NCBI GenBank assembly: GCA_030044475.1
Contig: JASHVP010000018.1
Coordinates: 1-7,993 of the forward strand
Direction: 5' to 3'
Length of the DNA: 7,993 nucleotides
From: Thermoplasmata archaeon
Lineage (GTDB): Archaea; Thermoplasmatota; Thermoplasmata; Lutacidiplasmatales; UBA184
This document shows positions 1 to 6,252 of the stretch, one piece after another. The stretch's first letter is position 1, and every line of letters begins with the position of its first letter. Below the pieces are notes generated by a model, which was not told the origin of the DNA, did not search any database, and worked only from the letters and a program-made list of their open reading frames with translations. Made by a program: the position numbers and the translations under genes.

Positions 1-36
1 GGGCATCACGAACGGCCGGGGGGCGTCCAACGCCAT
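1..36 (-). CDS. possible start of a partial unknown protein
   Basis: An ATG at 36-34 on the minus strand opens a frame that runs off the left edge of the window without a stop; only about 12 residues (MALDAPRPFVMP) are visible. Support comes mainly from position. A TATA-like TACTAATA lies about 41 bp before the ATG and downstream of the TruD stop, which would give a short leader of roughly 15 nt. No good Shine-Dalgarno sequence is visible. The fragment is too short to assign to any family, and the frame could be a chance opening in GC-rich DNA. Confidence 0.3.
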   Translation of the reverse strand, partial: MALDAPRPFVMP

Positions 37-72
37 CGCAGGGGATTCCGTTCGCGAGACGCGGCCGTCCGG

Positions 73-80
73 TATTAGTA
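73..80 (-). promoter_or_regulatory. TATA-like box between TruD and the left-edge gene
   Basis: On the minus strand this reads TACTAATA, an isolated AT-rich island in very GC-rich DNA. It could be the TATA element for the partial minus-strand frame starting at 36; archaeal transcription normally starts about 25 bp downstream of the box. No clear purine-rich BRE is seen, so this is a weak call. Confidence 0.3.
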
Positions 81-81
81 G

Positions 82-112
82 GCTCGGCTCCAGTCCGCTC
101 CGGAAGCCGAGC
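82..112. other. hairpin downstream of TruD (possible terminator or RNA structure)
   Basis: GCTCGGCT (82-89) pairs perfectly with AGCCGAGC (105-112), giving an 8-bp GC-rich stem with a 15-nt loop. A second, outer pairing is possible between GCCGTC (64-69) and GACGGC (125-130). The structure begins about 20 nt after the TruD stop, so it would sit in the TruD 3' untranslated region. It lacks the T-run expected of an archaeal intrinsic terminator. It may therefore be a processing or stability element, or chance pairing in GC-rich sequence. Confidence 0.35.
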
Positions 113-133
113 TCCGGGCCGACCGACGGCGTC

Positions 134-1480
134 CTACGAGGCGCCGTCCGGCGAACCGGGCACGGTGTCCGCCGGTCCTCCAACGGCGCCGGATTTCAGG
201 AACTCTCGCAGGAAGACCGTCGCGTAGGCTCCCTTCGGCAACGCGAACCGGAACCAGACCCCGTCGCCGTCGGGGGTGAGTGCGAGCGGAGGGGCCGGCA
301 GGAGGATCGGACGCCACGCCCCCGCGCTCGACAGCTCGGGCGCGACCGGCACGCCGAACTGCGCGGGCGCGACGTCGTCCTCGCGCAGCAGCGCGGCGAG
401 CAGCTCGCCCGGACGCTCCGACCCGACGGGGGAGGCGGTTCCGACGAGGGGGCCGGCGACCTGCGCGCGACCCCGGGCCACGAGCGCCTCGCACTCGGTC
501 CGATTGTCGACCTGAACCGGGACGTCGTCCCGGCTCCGGTACGTTCCGTCCCGCCCCATCCGAAGGATGCGGTCGCCGGGGACCGGGCGGTCGAGCGGCA
601 GCGCTTCCTCCCAGCGTCGGGTCAACCATCGGTTGAACAGGTGCGCCTGGTAGGCGTGGACGAACAGGAGGCGGAGCTCGCGCGGGAGCGCGTGGAAGGC
701 GCGCGCGGGCGACTCCCCGCGCGCGAGCCGCTCGAGCAGGGACCGTTCGAAGCGGTACTCGACGGGGAATTCGGAGAGCGCTCGGCGGGGGTCCCGGTGG
801 TCCGCGTAGGCGGCCCGCGCGGTGTCCCCTTCCCCGGGCGTTCCGCCCGCCGGTCGGTCGATGAGGTAGACGTCGATGGCCCGGGCGAGATCCCCCTGGA
901 CCACGGCCCGGCCGACCTCATGGGTGATGGGGCGGACCTCTCCGAACCGCTGCGGCCCGAAGAAGTTCGGGAACCCCCCGCGCGTCCGCAACTCCTCCTC
1001 CGTCGCCCGATACTCGGAGATGGCTCGGTCGACCGTCCCGGAGATCCGACCGACCCGGACCTCGAACGAATTGCCGTAATGATGACCGAGGACGAGGCCG
1101 TCCCGGGCGCGGTACGACGCGACGAGCTCGACGTTCGGAAGGTCGAAGCCGCGGGAGGGGCTCGGCCCGCGGTAGGCGAGCAGTCGGTCCGCGACGGCCC
1201 GCCGGTCCTTCGTCCCGGACCATTGGACCGCGCGGGCGGGGATCCCGAGCCGTCGCGCGATCGCCGCCCCGAGCTCGTGCTGCTCCCATCCCCGGCTCAC
1301 GACCCGGAGGACCGAGTACGGTCCGTTCGGGTCCGGCCGGGGATACGTCGAGATCTCGGTGACGCGGAACTCCTCCCACGTCCCCTTGATCTCGCCCGGA
1401 CGACCGGGGGTCGACGTGATGTAAAACCCGAGTCCGAGTGCGCGGTCGCGCTCCGGCGGCGTGCGCGCACGCTCCGCCAC
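134..1480 (-). CDS. truD: tRNA pseudouridine(13) synthase TruD
   Basis: TruD/Pus7-family enzyme that isomerises uridine to pseudouridine in tRNA, classically at position 13, in the cytoplasm. The protein is 448 residues from the chosen start, the usual size for archaeal TruD, which carries an inserted TRUD domain. Visible signatures are an N-terminal IKGTWEEFRVTEI strand region (about 31-43) that opens the fold, GTKDRRA at 89-95 with the presumed catalytic Asp at 92, NFFGPQRFGEVRP at 172-184, and a C-terminal block ending FLREFLKSG near 431. About 17 unconserved residues follow that block. I chose the GTG at 1480-1478 because the family start lies shortly before the GLGFYITSTPG stretch, and because a TATA-like box sits 25 bp upstream, as for a leaderless mRNA. 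The frame stays open as far as 1882, but that extension runs across the divergent gene. The gene stands alone, with a divergent promoter shared with the next gene. Confidence 0.95.
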   Translation of the reverse strand: MAERARTPPERDRALGLGFYITSTPGRPGEIKGTWEEFRVTEISTYPRPDPNGPYSVLRVVSRGWEQHELGAAIARRLGIPARAVQWSGTKDRRAVADRLLAYRGPSPSRGFDLPNVELVASYRARDGLVLGHHYGNSFEVRVGRISGTVDRAISEYRATEEELRTRGGFPNFFGPQRFGEVRPITHEVGRAVVQGDLARAIDVYLIDRPAGGTPGEGDTARAAYADHRDPRRALSEFPVEYRFERSLLERLARGESPARAFHALPRELRLLFVHAYQAHLFNRWLTRRWEEALPLDRPVPGDRILRMGRDGTYRSRDDVPVQVDNRTECEALVARGRAQVAGPLVGTASPVGSERPGELLAALLREDDVAPAQFGVPVAPELSSAGAWRPILLPAPPLALTPDGDGVWFRFALPKGAYATVFLREFLKSGAVGGPADTVPGSPDGAS

Positions 1481-1500
1481 GCCGGTCCGAGCGGCGCGGT

Positions 1501-1510
1501 CATTATTACA
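1501..1510. promoter_or_regulatory. shared TATA-like island of the divergent truD / plus-strand gene pair
   Basis: The sequence CATTATTACA is the only AT-rich island in the 57 bp between the two start codons. Read on the minus strand (TGTAATAATG), its centre is about 25 bp from the truD GTG, which predicts a leaderless transcript. Read on the plus strand, it lies about 32 bp before the ATG at 1538, which predicts a leader of only a few nucleotides. Because one box would serve both directions, the two genes may compete for TBP binding. This is inferred from spacing and composition only. Confidence 0.5.
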
Positions 1511-1527
1511 TCGCCCCCGGATGTTGG

Positions 1528-1533
1528 GGAGGG
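1528..1533 (+). promoter_or_regulatory. Shine-Dalgarno-like GGAGGG before the ATG at 1538
   Basis: GGAGGG matches the archaeal anti-SD (CCTCC) and lies 4 nt before the ATG at 1538. It supports that ATG over any upstream in-frame start, all of which would lie inside truD on the opposite strand. Confidence 0.5.
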
Positions 1534-1537
1534 CCCG

Positions 1538-2014
1538 ATGATCCAGGCGACGGCCCGGGTTCTCAAGAACGAGATCGAGATCCGCGTCGGAGGAGATCTC
1601 TGGACCGGACGCCCGGTGGAGGCCACGCAGGAAGGACTGGGCCGACGGATCGCCGCCCTGTTCTCGACCGACTACCAGGTGCTCCGGCCCGCGCCTCCCG
1701 AGGAGGTGTATGCCACCGTCTCCTACCGGGCGAAGGCGGACGAGATCCGGATCCAGGTCGGGGAGGAGCATTGGCGGACGCAGTCGTCGGCGCTCGGCCC
1801 GATGACCGTGGAGTACGGGGGGATCCGGTACGCGATCAACGAGCGATTGACCGGCCGGTTCGTGATCTTGAACGGAGCGCACCCGGTCGGCGTGGGCCAG
1901 CTCGGCTTCCGTTCGTGCGTGATCCGGGACTACCCGCCGGAGCTCGAGACGTTCCTCGGCCTGCTCGCGCTCGGGTACGTCATCCGGACGCTGACGTGGG
2001 AGATGTTCGGCTGA
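1538..2014 (+). CDS. 158-aa protein, possible tubby/LURP-one-like barrel
   Basis: This protein has no family I can name with certainty. It is 158 residues, has no signal peptide, and is mostly short amphipathic beta-like stretches alternating with charged turns. A hydrophobic helix follows at the C terminus (about 135-158, starting PELETFLGLLALGY). A 12-strand-like barrel followed by a buried hydrophobic helix is the pattern of the tubby / phospholipid scramblase / LURP-one superfamily, and the PPELETFLGLLAL ending resembles the LURP-one-like ending I know. This is inference by appearance. The ATG at 1538 was chosen for its SD and nearby TATA-like box; the frame is open much further upstream only because it lies antisense to truD. 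The stop is 6 bp from the stop of the convergent MFS gene. Confidence 0.75.
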   Translation: MIQATARVLKNEIEIRVGGDLWTGRPVEATQEGLGRRIAALFSTDYQVLRPAPPEEVYATVSYRAKADEIRIQVGEEHWRTQSSALGPMTVEYGGIRYAINERLTGRFVILNGAHPVGVGQLGFRSCVIRDYPPELETFLGLLALGYVIRTLTWEMFG

Positions 2015-2020
2015 CCCCCG

Positions 2021-3433
2021 CTACCGGATCGACCGCGGGCGGCGGCCGGGACGGGGCGCCGTCGCGCGCATGCCGCGGCGCAGGAGATGGCGGTGCGAGG
2101 CCGAATGGGACAGCTGGAAGACGTGGTACGGGATCGGGAGCAGCAGCGCCCCGCCCGCGACCACGGTCACCGCCGCCACCGAGTAGGCGAAGTGGACGCC
2201 GTAGGTGGCGTACATCCAGCCCCCGAGCAGGGTGCCGAGCAACCCCCCGGCGCCGGCCACGGCGTTGTACAGTCCGAGGGCCCGGCCCCGGGCCGACCGT
2301 CCGACGAGCCGGACGAGGAAGAGGGTGCTCGCCGTGCTGATGAACGCCCAGGTGACCCCCAAAAGGGCGTTCAGGAGCGTGAGCCACAGGAGCAGCTGCG
2401 GCGTCCCGAGCCCGAGGAGCACGTAGACCGGCCCCCAGAGAAAGAGGAGCATCAGCGCGACGCGGCCGCCGAGGGAACCGAGGAAGATGTTCTTCGGCGA
2501 ATGATTGTCGACCGCCTTGCCCGAGTGGAAGAACAGCGCCGTCGAGGCCGCGGCCGCGCCCAGGTAGACGACGAAGACCCCGGCGTCCGTGAACCGCGCG
2601 TTCTGCCACAGGAACACCGGGAACGGACCGTAGAAGATGTCGAAGCCGACGCTCATCACGCCGAGCGCGGCGAGGAACAGGTACTCCTTGCCCGGCAGCT
2701 TGTCCTTCGACGGGCGGGTCAGGTCGAGGATGGAGACCACCCGCAGGCGGAACGTCCGGATCCGCTCCACGACGCCGCGGTGCAGGTGGACCAGGTCGGA
2801 GACCGAGCGCCGCTCGACCCGGGTCGACGGCTCCTCGATCCAAGCCCACGCCACGACCGCCGAGACGAGGGCGAGCGCTCCCGACACGATCAGGAGGGCG
2901 GTCATGACACTGATCATCGGCGAGCTCCGACCGATCACGAACAGCCAGACGAACCCGATCGCGAGACCGACGGTCGTGCCGAGCCCCGAGATGAGCCCGA
3001 ACAGCCCGATGTCGGTCGGCCACCAGCGCTTGTGGCGGGTCTCGAGGAGCAGCATCGTGCCGATCGGGGCGCTCGCGGCGGAGGCGAGCCCTTCCACCAC
3101 GTTGAGCCAGAAGTACGTCAGCAGGGTGTGCGCCAGCGCGATCAGGATGATCGAGACGCCGGTGGCGAGGAACGATCCGACGAGGAAGTACTTCCGGTGG
3201 GCGATCCGATCGGAGAGGTTCCCCCAGAGGATCGTGAACGGGACCTGGCTCATCGCGCTCGCCGCGATGATGATCGTGACGGCGAAGGCGCTCGCTCCGA
3301 AGTGCTGGAGGGCGAGCAGCGGGATCAGCGGGGTCGCGATCCCGTCCGAGATCGCGAGCGGCAGATACGCGAAGAACCAGAGGTCGCTGGACGATGGCCG
3401 GAGCACCGTCGGGGTCTTGATGTCGATCGACAC
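2021..3433 (-). CDS. MFS transporter (major facilitator superfamily)
   Basis: A 470-residue integral membrane protein with about 12 predicted hydrophobic segments in two halves. They are separated by a charged cytoplasmic loop at about 200-248 (from EEPSTRVERR to SKDKLPGKE). The MFS motif A loop between TM2 and TM3 is visible as GNLSDRIAHRK at 71-81. The C-terminal half carries a related GRSARGRALGLYN loop at 378-390, followed by a glycine-rich helix. Length and layout are typical of MFS proteins that exchange or export small solutes by proton coupling. The substrate cannot be read from the sequence; drug efflux or sugar/organic acid transport are both possible. The C terminus ends in a basic tail (RRGMRATAPRPGRRPRS). 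Translation is called from a GTG at 3433-3431, preceded by GGGAG (3446-3442) at 8-nt spacing. The gene has its own TATA-like box and is not obviously in an operon. Confidence 0.9.
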   Translation of the reverse strand: MSIDIKTPTVLRPSSSDLWFFAYLPLAISDGIATPLIPLLALQHFGASAFAVTIIIAASAMSQVPFTILWGNLSDRIAHRKYFLVGSFLATGVSIILIALAHTLLTYFWLNVVEGLASAASAPIGTMLLLETRHKRWWPTDIGLFGLISGLGTTVGLAIGFVWLFVIGRSSPMISVMTALLIVSGALALVSAVVAWAWIEEPSTRVERRSVSDLVHLHRGVVERIRTFRLRVVSILDLTRPSKDKLPGKEYLFLAALGVMSVGFDIFYGPFPVFLWQNARFTDAGVFVVYLGAAAASTALFFHSGKAVDNHSPKNIFLGSLGGRVALMLLFLWGPVYVLLGLGTPQLLLWLTLLNALLGVTWAFISTASTLFLVRLVGRSARGRALGLYNAVAGAGGLLGTLLGGWMYATYGVHFAYSVAAVTVVAGGALLLPIPYHVFQLSHSASHRHLLRRGMRATAPRPGRRPRSIR

Positions 3434-3475
3434 GGACCCCGCTCCCGGTGGATAGCCCGGAGCCGGGACGCGGGG

Positions 3476-3488
3476 GATAAAGAATCGG
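3476..3488 (-). promoter_or_regulatory. TATA-like promoter of the MFS gene
   Basis: The minus strand reads TTCTTTATC, an isolated AT-rich stretch between the stop of the upstream protease gene and the MFS start. Its centre is about 46 bp from the GTG at 3433. This predicts a short leader of about 20 nt, long enough to contain the GGGAG Shine-Dalgarno. The T-rich run could also help terminate the upstream transcript. Confidence 0.55.
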
Positions 3489-3529
3489 TTCTTCTCGCAG
3501 CGCCGGCCGCTCCGGGGGACCGACCGGAC

Positions 3530-4108
3530 CTACTCCGCGGGGACCTTCAGCTCGGCGAGGAGCGCGCGGTGCTCCGCCTCCGAGATCCACTCCACCTTGA
3601 GGTACTCCCGCAGGAACGCGTCGGGCACGTCCATCTCCCGGGCCTCGTCCACCACGAAGCGGTACGCCTCGACCTCCGTCCAGCGCTTCACGTAGCTGAC
3701 CCCCGGTTCCCACAGGTTCGCCCCGCCCTGCCGTTGCACGACGTGACAGAGCTCGTGGTAGATGTCCATGAACAGCATCAGGTCCGGGCTCTCGCGGAGG
3801 TGGCCCAACCCGACCACGATGCAGTCGGAGACCGAGACGACCGGCTTCCACCCCCGGCTCCGGGCGAACTTCGGCGCCTCGTGCGGGGCGACGTACATCC
3901 ACATGTCCTGGTCGACGACCTGAACGCACGTCGCGTCGAACAGCTTCGCCCGCGCCCTCGCGTCGGGCACGAGACGGGACGCGGGCGGGAGGCGGTCGAG
4001 GCCCGGGAAGACGGCCAGGAGCGGGTGGCGGCCGGCCGGCAGTTCCCGGGCGACTCGGAACCCGGGCGGCACCGGCAGCGTCGCCGTCCGCTTGGTCGCC
4101 CGCGACAT
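3530..4108 (-). CDS. putative zinc metallopeptidase with HELCH motif
   Basis: A 192-residue soluble protein with no signal peptide and no membrane segment. The hallmark is HELCH at 118-122 within MDIYHELCHVVQR, the HExxH zinc-binding and catalytic motif. It is followed about 25 residues later by TEVEAYRF (144-151), where Glu145 (ExxA) would be the third zinc ligand, as in gluzincin-like peptidases. The N-terminal 110 residues have no motif I recognise. The C terminus (DAFLREYLKVEWISEAEH) is helical and acidic. Substrate and partner are unknown; a small intracellular protease or an inactive scaffold are both possible. The ATG at 4108-4106 is 28 bp from a TATA-like CTTTATC, which fits leaderless translation and supports this start. 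The downstream MFS gene has its own promoter, so co-transcription is not needed. Confidence 0.85.
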   Translation of the reverse strand: MSRATKRTATLPVPPGFRVARELPAGRHPLLAVFPGLDRLPPASRLVPDARARAKLFDATCVQVVDQDMWMYVAPHEAPKFARSRGWKPVVSVSDCIVVGLGHLRESPDLMLFMDIYHELCHVVQRQGGANLWEPGVSYVKRWTEVEAYRFVVDEAREMDVPDAFLREYLKVEWISEAEHRALLAELKVPAE

Positions 4109-4130
4109 CGCCGCCCCCCAGCGTGGCCCC

Positions 4131-4140
4131 GAGATAAAGG
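4131..4140 (-). promoter_or_regulatory. TATA-like promoter of the HELCH peptidase gene
   Basis: The minus strand reads CCTTTATCTC, almost the same as the TTCTTTATC box in front of the MFS gene. Its centre is about 28 bp from the ATG, so the mRNA should start at or within a few bases of the start codon. Confidence 0.6.
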
Positions 4141-4163
4141 CGAGCCGGCCCGGGCGGCAGGCG

Positions 4164-4171
4164 AAGCGCTT
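4164..4171 (+). promoter_or_regulatory. AAGCGCTT palindrome at the expected promoter position of the P1 peptidase gene
   Basis: The region before the plus-strand peptidase has no good TATA box. This 8-bp palindrome, followed by TTCCC, is the least GC-rich stretch in the right place, centred about 30 bp before the GTG at 4198. It may be a weak promoter element or an operator. The call is weak. Confidence 0.2.
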
Positions 4172-4197
4172 TCCCGCGGTTCGGCGTCGTCCGGACC

Positions 4198-5151
4198 GTG
4201 GCCCGGTCGATGCCGACCCTGACGGCCGTCCGCGGGCTCTCCGTCGGGCACGCGGGGTCCCCCGACGGCGCGTCGGGGGTCACGGTGGTCCGGTTCGCGG
4301 CCGCGACACCGACCGTCGTCGACGTCCGGGGCGGGGCGTCGGCGACGTACGATACCGCCTCGCTCTCCGTCGACGCCACATTCGGGCGGCGCTGGGCCAT
4401 CTTCTTCTCCGGCGGGAGCTTGTTCGGCCTCGATGCCGCGCGCGGGATCCGCACGTGCATCCTCGAGGACGGCGGGGGCCACCGGGCGTTCCGCAACCCG
4501 ACCCCGATCGCGCCGGTCTCGGGGGCTGCCTTGTTCGACCTGCCGACCCGGCCGGGTCCCCTCCCGGACTACCTCTCGCTCGGCTACGCGGCCTGCCGGG
4601 GCGCCCGTCGGTCCCCGGTCCTCCCCGGTCGACAGGGAGCGGGGGCGGGCGCCCTCGTGGGCAAGTACCGGGGCCGGGCCCGGGCGATGCGCGGGGGGAT
4701 CGGGAGCGCGGCGGCCCGCCTCGGTCCGGGCTGGGTCGGGGTCCTCACGGTCGTCAATGCCGTCGGGGCGATCCGCGACCCCGCCACGGGGAGATGGACG
4801 GCGGGCGCCCGAGGTCCTCGCGGCCGGATCCTGCCTCCTCGGTTCTCCCCGGGCCGCGCGGCCGCGACCGGGGGGACCACGCTGACCCTCGCGGTGACCG
4901 ACCTCCCTCTCGGCCGGCCGGCCCTGGCCCGGGTCGCGGCGATCGTCCACGGGGGGGTCGGCCGGGCGGTCGTGCCCTACCAAACGTCGACCGACGGAGA
5001 CGTGGTGTTCGCGGCCACCACCGAGGCCAGCCCGCGGAGGTTGCCGGACCGGCGGGAGGGCGACGTCGCGGACCGGGTCGGGACCGAGGCCGCGGAACTG
5101 GCCGTCGAAGCGGTCCTCCGCGCGGTCCGGGCGTCCAACGGCCCGGCGTGA
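4198..5151 (+). CDS. P1 family peptidase (S58, DmpA/aminopeptidase-like)
   Basis: An Ntn-hydrolase-like enzyme of the DmpA/P1 family (MEROPS S58), whose members are aminopeptidases, beta-aminopeptidases or amide hydrolases. They become active by cutting themselves so that a new N-terminal Ser or Thr acts as nucleophile. Visible family signatures, in order, are GLSVGHA (13-19), VDVRGGASATYDT (41-53), FFSGGSLFGLDAARG (69-83), VSGAALFDL (107-115), GAGAGALVGK (147-156) followed by the glycine-rich MRGGIGS (164-170), VNAVG with Asn187 (186-190), GGTTLTLAVTD (225-235) and STDGDVVFAATT (264-275). The expected self-cleavage site is Gly226-Thr227, giving a light chain of about 91 residues. The 317-residue length is typical. 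The GTG at 4198 or the ATG at 4210 (codon 5) could be the start; no good SD is visible for either. The gene is divergent from the HELCH gene and converges with a 6-bp gap on the VOC gene. The substrate is unknown. Confidence 0.92.
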   Translation: MARSMPTLTAVRGLSVGHAGSPDGASGVTVVRFAAATPTVVDVRGGASATYDTASLSVDATFGRRWAIFFSGGSLFGLDAARGIRTCILEDGGGHRAFRNPTPIAPVSGAALFDLPTRPGPLPDYLSLGYAACRGARRSPVLPGRQGAGAGALVGKYRGRARAMRGGIGSAAARLGPGWVGVLTVVNAVGAIRDPATGRWTAGARGPRGRILPPRFSPGRAAATGGTTLTLAVTDLPLGRPALARVAAIVHGGVGRAVVPYQTSTDGDVVFAATTEASPRRLPDRREGDVADRVGTEAAELAVEAVLRAVRASNGPA

Positions 5152-5157
5152 CCGGAC

Positions 5158-5583
5158 TCACTCCTTCCGCCCGAACCACCAGTCGGCCCTCGTGCCGGGC
5201 CAGTTGACGTCGATCACGTCGAACGGGTTGCCGTCGGGATCGATCAGGGTCACGAAGTCGCGACCGGGTTGGGGAGGCTCGACGACCCGGGCGCCGAGCC
5301 GGACGAGGCGGTCGACCTCGGCGAGCGGCTCCGTCGCGTACAGATCGAGGTGGAACCGGTAGTCCCCGAGGGGGGCCTCCGCGGTCCGGCTGAGGTTCAG
5401 ATTCGGCCCGACTCCGCGCGGGTCCTTCAGGATGACCCCATCCGGCCCGGGCGGCTCGCGGGGGACGTAGTGCAGGGCCGCGCTCCAGAACTCGATCATC
5501 TCCGCGACGTGCGTGCAGTCGACCACGATCGAGCCGACCCAGATTCGACCCTCCCGGGCGACCGTCGGCGCGACCGGCTCCAT
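5158..5583 (-). CDS. VOC-family (glyoxalase-like) protein
   Basis: A vicinal oxygen chelate superfamily protein. Members include glyoxalase I, dioxygenases and many small metal-dependent or resistance proteins. The domain spans about residues 16-127: VVDCTHVAEMIEFWSAALHY (20-39), then YRFHLDLYA (75-83) with His78 as a possible metal ligand, then VTLIDPDGNPFDVID (111-125), where the usual C-terminal Glu or Asp ligand would lie. The usual first-strand His is not evident (GSIVVDC), so metal binding may be altered and the activity cannot be predicted. I chose the ATG at 5583, giving a 141-residue product of normal size, with GGGAG 4 nt upstream. An alternative GTG at 5661 forms a GTGA overlap with the stop of the upstream HTH-CBS gene. 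It would add 26 Pro/Ala/Ser-rich residues, which look unlike folded protein but would permit translational coupling. Co-transcription with the HTH-CBS gene is likely either way, since no TATA box lies between them. Confidence 0.88.
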   Translation of the reverse strand: MEPVAPTVAREGRIWVGSIVVDCTHVAEMIEFWSAALHYVPREPPGPDGVILKDPRGVGPNLNLSRTAEAPLGDYRFHLDLYATEPLAEVDRLVRLGARVVEPPQPGRDFVTLIDPDGNPFDVIDVNWPGTRADWWFGRKE

Positions 5584-5657
5584 CGGGCTCCCGGTCGGAG
5601 CCGGAGCGCGGGGGAGGGAAGACCCTGACGCCCCGGAGCGCGGCGCGGGCGGGGGGA

Positions 5658-6236
5658 TCACGCTCCCGAGGGCCGTCGGAGGGAGGTCCCACGGAGCCCG
5701 CGGATCAGGTCGGCCTTGGTCACGATCCCGACCAGCTGACCCTTCTGGGCGACGACGACGGCCGGGTAACGGCCCAGCAGCGCCGTCAGCAGGTCGGCGG
5801 GCAACCCCGGATCGACGATCGGATACGCGGTCTCCAGGACGTCCCGGACGCGCCGCTTCTGCCCGGCCGACTCCGCGAGGGCCCGGAGCAGGGCGCCCTC
5901 GGAGAGGGAGCCCAGCAGGCGGCCGTCATCGACGACCGGCAGTTGGGAGAACGCGCCGCCCTCCATCCGCTGGGCGGCGACGGAGAGCGGCGCGGACGAC
6001 TCGACCGAGACGAGCGTGCGGGTCATCAGGTCCCCGACGGTCAACGGCGGCGTCGCGACGCCCTCCCGGCTCTCGAGGTACGCGACGATCCGCTGGACCA
6101 GGTCGTAGGACGGCCGGATCTGGCCGCGCTCCACCCGCGAGAGCGTCGCGTCGCTGCGGCCGACCGCCCGGGCGAGCTCGCCGAGGGAGATCCCCAGGGC
6201 CAGCCGCCGGCGGCGCAGCTCGGTGAGGGTGTCCAC
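5658..6236 (-). CDS. HTH (XRE-type) + CBS-pair transcription regulator
   Basis: A 192-residue protein joining a DNA-binding domain to a ligand-sensing CBS pair, a layout common among euryarchaeal regulators. Residues about 5-58 form an XRE/Cro-like helix-turn-helix (LGISLGELARAVGRSDATLS then RVERGQIRPSYDLVQRI). CBS motif 1 spans about 66-125 (VGDLMTRTLVSVESSAPL, then FSQLPVVDDGRLLGSLSEG). CBS motif 2 spans about 126-183 (RVRDVLETAYPIVD, then PAVVVAQKGQLVGIVTKADL). CBS pairs usually bind adenosyl nucleotides or SAM, so it may sense energy or methylation state. I chose the GTG at 6236-6234 because the HTH begins within a few residues and a TATA-like box sits 26 bp upstream, as for a leaderless mRNA. 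The frame is open to 6755, but that part overlaps the divergent zinc-knuckle gene. It lies directly upstream of the VOC gene and may regulate itself. Confidence 0.9.
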   Translation of the reverse strand: MDTLTELRRRRLALGISLGELARAVGRSDATLSRVERGQIRPSYDLVQRIVAYLESREGVATPPLTVGDLMTRTLVSVESSAPLSVAAQRMEGGAFSQLPVVDDGRLLGSLSEGALLRALAESAGQKRRVRDVLETAYPIVDPGLPADLLTALLGRYPAVVVAQKGQLVGIVTKADLIRGLRGTSLRRPSGA

Positions 6237-6252
6237 GAGCCGGCGACGCCGC

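Noticed and set aside
61..133. Possible 3' end of 23S rRNA on the minus strand (AGCCGAGCCTACTAATACC-like)
   Set aside because: A 23S gene would have to extend into 134 and beyond, where truD coding sequence lies, so only chance similarity remains. No tRNA cloverleaf was found here either.
641..1537. Upstream extension of the 158-aa gene over truD
   Set aside because: The frame is open but antisense to truD; the ATG at 1538 with SD and TATA-like box is the credible start.
2087..4222. Plus-strand 711-codon open frame antisense to the MFS and HELCH genes
   Set aside because: Highly charged Arg/Glu/Asp-rich composition with no domain, lying opposite the MFS transporter.
1980..4496. Minus-strand 838-codon open frame across the MFS and HELCH genes
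   Set aside because: It overlaps two well-supported genes in another frame and is dominated by Arg/Pro/Gly/Ala, as expected of a chance opening in GC-rich DNA.
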